Assembly: GCF_030413615.1 (NCBI RefSeq)
Contig: NZ_CP129236.1
Location: 3,766,001-3,830,000 of the forward strand
Direction: 5' to 3'
Source: Planococcus shixiaomingii
GTDB taxonomy: Bacteria; Bacillota; Bacilli; Bacillales_A; Planococcaceae
Length of the DNA stretch: 64,000 nucleotides
Below the pieces are notes generated by a model, which did no database searches, was not told the DNA's origin, and worked only from the letters and a program-made list of their open reading frames with translations. The position numbers were made by a program, and so were the translations under genes. Shown here piece after piece: positions 62,545 to 64,000 of this stretch; the stretch's first letter is position 1; each line of letters begins with the position of its first letter.

Positions 62545-63735
62545 GTGAGTAAACGCCATCCAAAACTATGGACTAAAGATTTTATTTTTGTTTCAGGAGT
62601 CAATTTTTTCTTAACCTTGGTCTTTTATTTGTTGATAGTTACTATTGCTGTCTATGCTGTGGATGAATACAATGCTTCAACGAGCCAAGCAGGATTAGCT
62701 GCAGGAATCGCGATTATCGGAACATTGTCAGGACGTCTGTTGATTGGCCGTTCAGTTGATCAAATTGGCAGTAAAAGAGTATTGGTTGGGGGTCTTATTT
62801 TATTCACTTTAACCACGCTTTTGTATTTTCTGAATTTAAATTTGCCATTTCTGCTGTTGACCCGTTTTCTCCATGGCCTGGCTTTGGGAATTGCCAGCAC
62901 TGCTTGCGGAACCATTGTGGCGCAAGTTATTCCAGCGGCCCGAAAAGGAGAAGGGATTGGCTATTTCAGTATGAGTAACACTCTTTCTGCGGCGCTCGGG
63001 CCATTCATCGGCATTTATATGAGCCAGCATGCCAGTTTCCAATTGATTTTCGTCCTTTGTTTGGTTTTAGGACTTTTCAGTTTAGTTGCCGCCTTTTTTG
63101 TAAAACAACCTTTGCTTGCCCCTCTACCAGCGAGTGAAGAAACAAAAGGATTTAAACTGTCCCAATTCGTGGAACCAAAAGCAGTGCCGATTGCAATCAT
63201 TACGTTGGCCATCTCTTTTTGTTATTCCAGCGTACTGTCGTTCATCAATTTTTATGCCAGTGAAATCGATTTGGTTAATGCAGCAAGTTTTTTCTTTATA
63301 GTTTATGCCGCAGTAATCTTAGTAACGCGCCCCATCACCGGCCGTTTGCTGGATGTGAAAGGCGCAAACTACGTTATGTATCCCGCTTTTCTTGCCTTAG
63401 CGGCGGGACTGTTGCTTCTTAGCACAGTGAACACTGGCGTAACGTTACTTTTGTCAGCCGCCCTCATCGGCCTTGGATTTGGTAATATGCAATCCTGTAC
63501 ACAGGCCATTGCGGTTAAATTGACGCCGCCGCACCGAATGGGACTTGCCACATCGACTTTCTTTATCTTTTTAGATGCCGGCATCGGATTTGGACCTTAC
63601 ATACTGGGACTCATCATTCCTTCCACTGGTTATCGTGAAATGTATGTCATTCTCAGCGTTTTCGCTTTGGCGACTGCTGTTTTATATTATTTCCTCCATG
63701 GCAAAAAAGAACAGGCAAAAATCGCCGCTGCTTAG
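62545..63735 (+). CDS. MFS transporter
   Basis: 396 residues, GTG start (AAGGAG 8 nt upstream; the overlapping ATG hits TGA). Twelve helices: GRLLIGRSVDQIGSKRVLVGG (motif A), LHGLALGIASTACGTIVAQVIP and SNTLSAALGPFIGIYM. YfcJ/YhhS-like exporter branch; substrate unknown. Confidence 0.9.
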   Translation: MSKRHPKLWTKDFIFVSGVNFFLTLVFYLLIVTIAVYAVDEYNASTSQAGLAAGIAIIGTLSGRLLIGRSVDQIGSKRVLVGGLILFTLTTLLYFLNLNLPFLLLTRFLHGLALGIASTACGTIVAQVIPAARKGEGIGYFSMSNTLSAALGPFIGIYMSQHASFQLIFVLCLVLGLFSLVAAFFVKQPLLAPLPASEETKGFKLSQFVEPKAVPIAIITLAISFCYSSVLSFINFYASEIDLVNAASFFFIVYAAVILVTRPITGRLLDVKGANYVMYPAFLALAAGLLLLSTVNTGVTLLLSAALIGLGFGNMQSCTQAIAVKLTPPHRMGLATSTFFIFLDAGIGFGPYILGLIIPSTGYREMYVILSVFALATAVLYYFLHGKKEQAKIAAA

Positions 63736-63762
63736 GTTTGTTAAAGGGAAAGCGCAACATAC

Positions 63763-63800
63763 AAAAAAGGGCTCTTCTTTTGAGAAGAAGCCCCTTTTTG
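63763..63800. terminator. Bidirectional terminator
   Basis: AAAAAAGGGCTCTTCT pairs with AGAAGAAGCCCCTTTTT (one bulge) between the MFS gene and the partial minus-strand gene. Confidence 0.85.
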
Positions 63801-63808
63801 TATGCTTT

Positions 63809-64000
63809 TTAACGTATCAGCTGTTTCACCAATTCTTGATTTCGTTTTTTAAATATTTCGTTATGTGAAGACACCATGGCGACGCCAAAAGCATCCGGCT
63901 GGATGTATTGTTTCGCTTTATTGACTGCATTGGCAGCGTCTTGGAAAGTGCCGGCAATCAAATTCAGCTTCCCCGGATGCTGCAAGATATCACCTGCCGC
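63809..64000 (-). CDS. Unrecognised protein, C-terminal fragment
   Basis: The last 63 codons of a gene entering from the right edge: AGDILQHPGKLNLIAGTFQ, DAANAVNKAKQYIQPDAFG, then NEIFKKRNQELVKQLIR and TAA at 63811-63809. It is a soluble mixed alpha/beta sequence. I cannot assign it; the remainder lies outside the window. Confidence 0.6.
   Translation of the reverse strand, partial: AAGDILQHPGKLNLIAGTFQDAANAVNKAKQYIQPDAFGVAMVSSHNEIFKKRNQELVKQLIR

Overview
The window looks like chromosomal DNA of a low-to-mid GC Gram-positive bacterium of the order Bacillales. The best guess is the family Planococcaceae (Planococcus or a near relative). This is inferred from Bacillus-type ribosome binding sites (AGGAGG), many U-tailed hairpin terminators, a sigma-B-type promoter, and Bacillus-type families such as YfkAB, RibT, PaiA/PaiB, YkkC/YkkD, an Fnr with a C-terminal iron-sulfur motif, and the CsoR-CopZ-CopA operon. 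No rRNA, tRNA, CRISPR array, prophage or intact insertion sequence was seen. The content is accessory and environmental: 12 GNAT acetyltransferases, four c-di-GMP enzymes, two DinB-family proteins, three nucleotidyltransferase-fold proteins, several one-component regulators with a divergent target, and transporters.

Layout. 1-6.6 kb: end of an EamA transporter, a small basic protein, a sigma-B general stress protein, a secreted M23 peptidoglycan hydrolase, a first RibT-like acetyltransferase and a CHASE4-GGDEF-EAL protein. 6.7-9.4 kb: a minus-strand run of DinB, GNAT, GNAT, nucleotidyltransferase and GNAT genes with overlapping ends. 9.5-13.7 kb: a ba3-type cytochrome oxidase operon (subunits IIa, II and I plus a 28-residue membrane ORF) with an Fnr-type box in front, a lipoprotein and fnr itself. 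13.9-24.3 kb: UspA, YfkAB, a small enzyme cluster, peptidase E, a UvrA2-type ATPase and a LysP-like permease. 24.4-27.5 kb: the copper operon csoR-copZ-copA with a CsoR-like site before each gene. 27.7-33.4 kb: a membrane protein, a tandem MpsC-domain protein, a second RibT-like gene, a thioredoxin-like lipoprotein interrupted by an in-frame TGA, marR-paiA-paiB, and a guanidine-I riboswitch driving ykkC-ykkD. 33.5-45 kb: HIT, PAS-GGDEF, SstT, YciI, LysR/SDR/acetyltransferase, PanB, Nudix and GNATs. 45-64 kb: HypR-type regulator with nitroreductase, GNATs, an FAD dehydrogenase, an AraC/GyrI regulator, two more diguanylate cyclases, an APC transporter, a PP2C phosphatase, HxlR with MFS and aldo/keto reductase, a second MFS exporter, and a partial gene.

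Most notable observations. (1) The lipoprotein at 30051-30566 has a TGA exactly where the first Cys of a CxxC redox motif belongs. It is followed by a perfect 7-bp hairpin with a GTT loop at the distance expected of a bacterial SECIS. This is either a selenoprotein or a single nonsense mutation. (2) The two RibT-like genes, 25 kb apart, share a 49-nt leader element (36/49 identical, no gaps) that runs into an intrinsic terminator. (3) Three intergenic arrays (about 19.3, 50.8 and 58.3 kb) repeat with an exact 21-bp period, have related cores, and have no obvious function.
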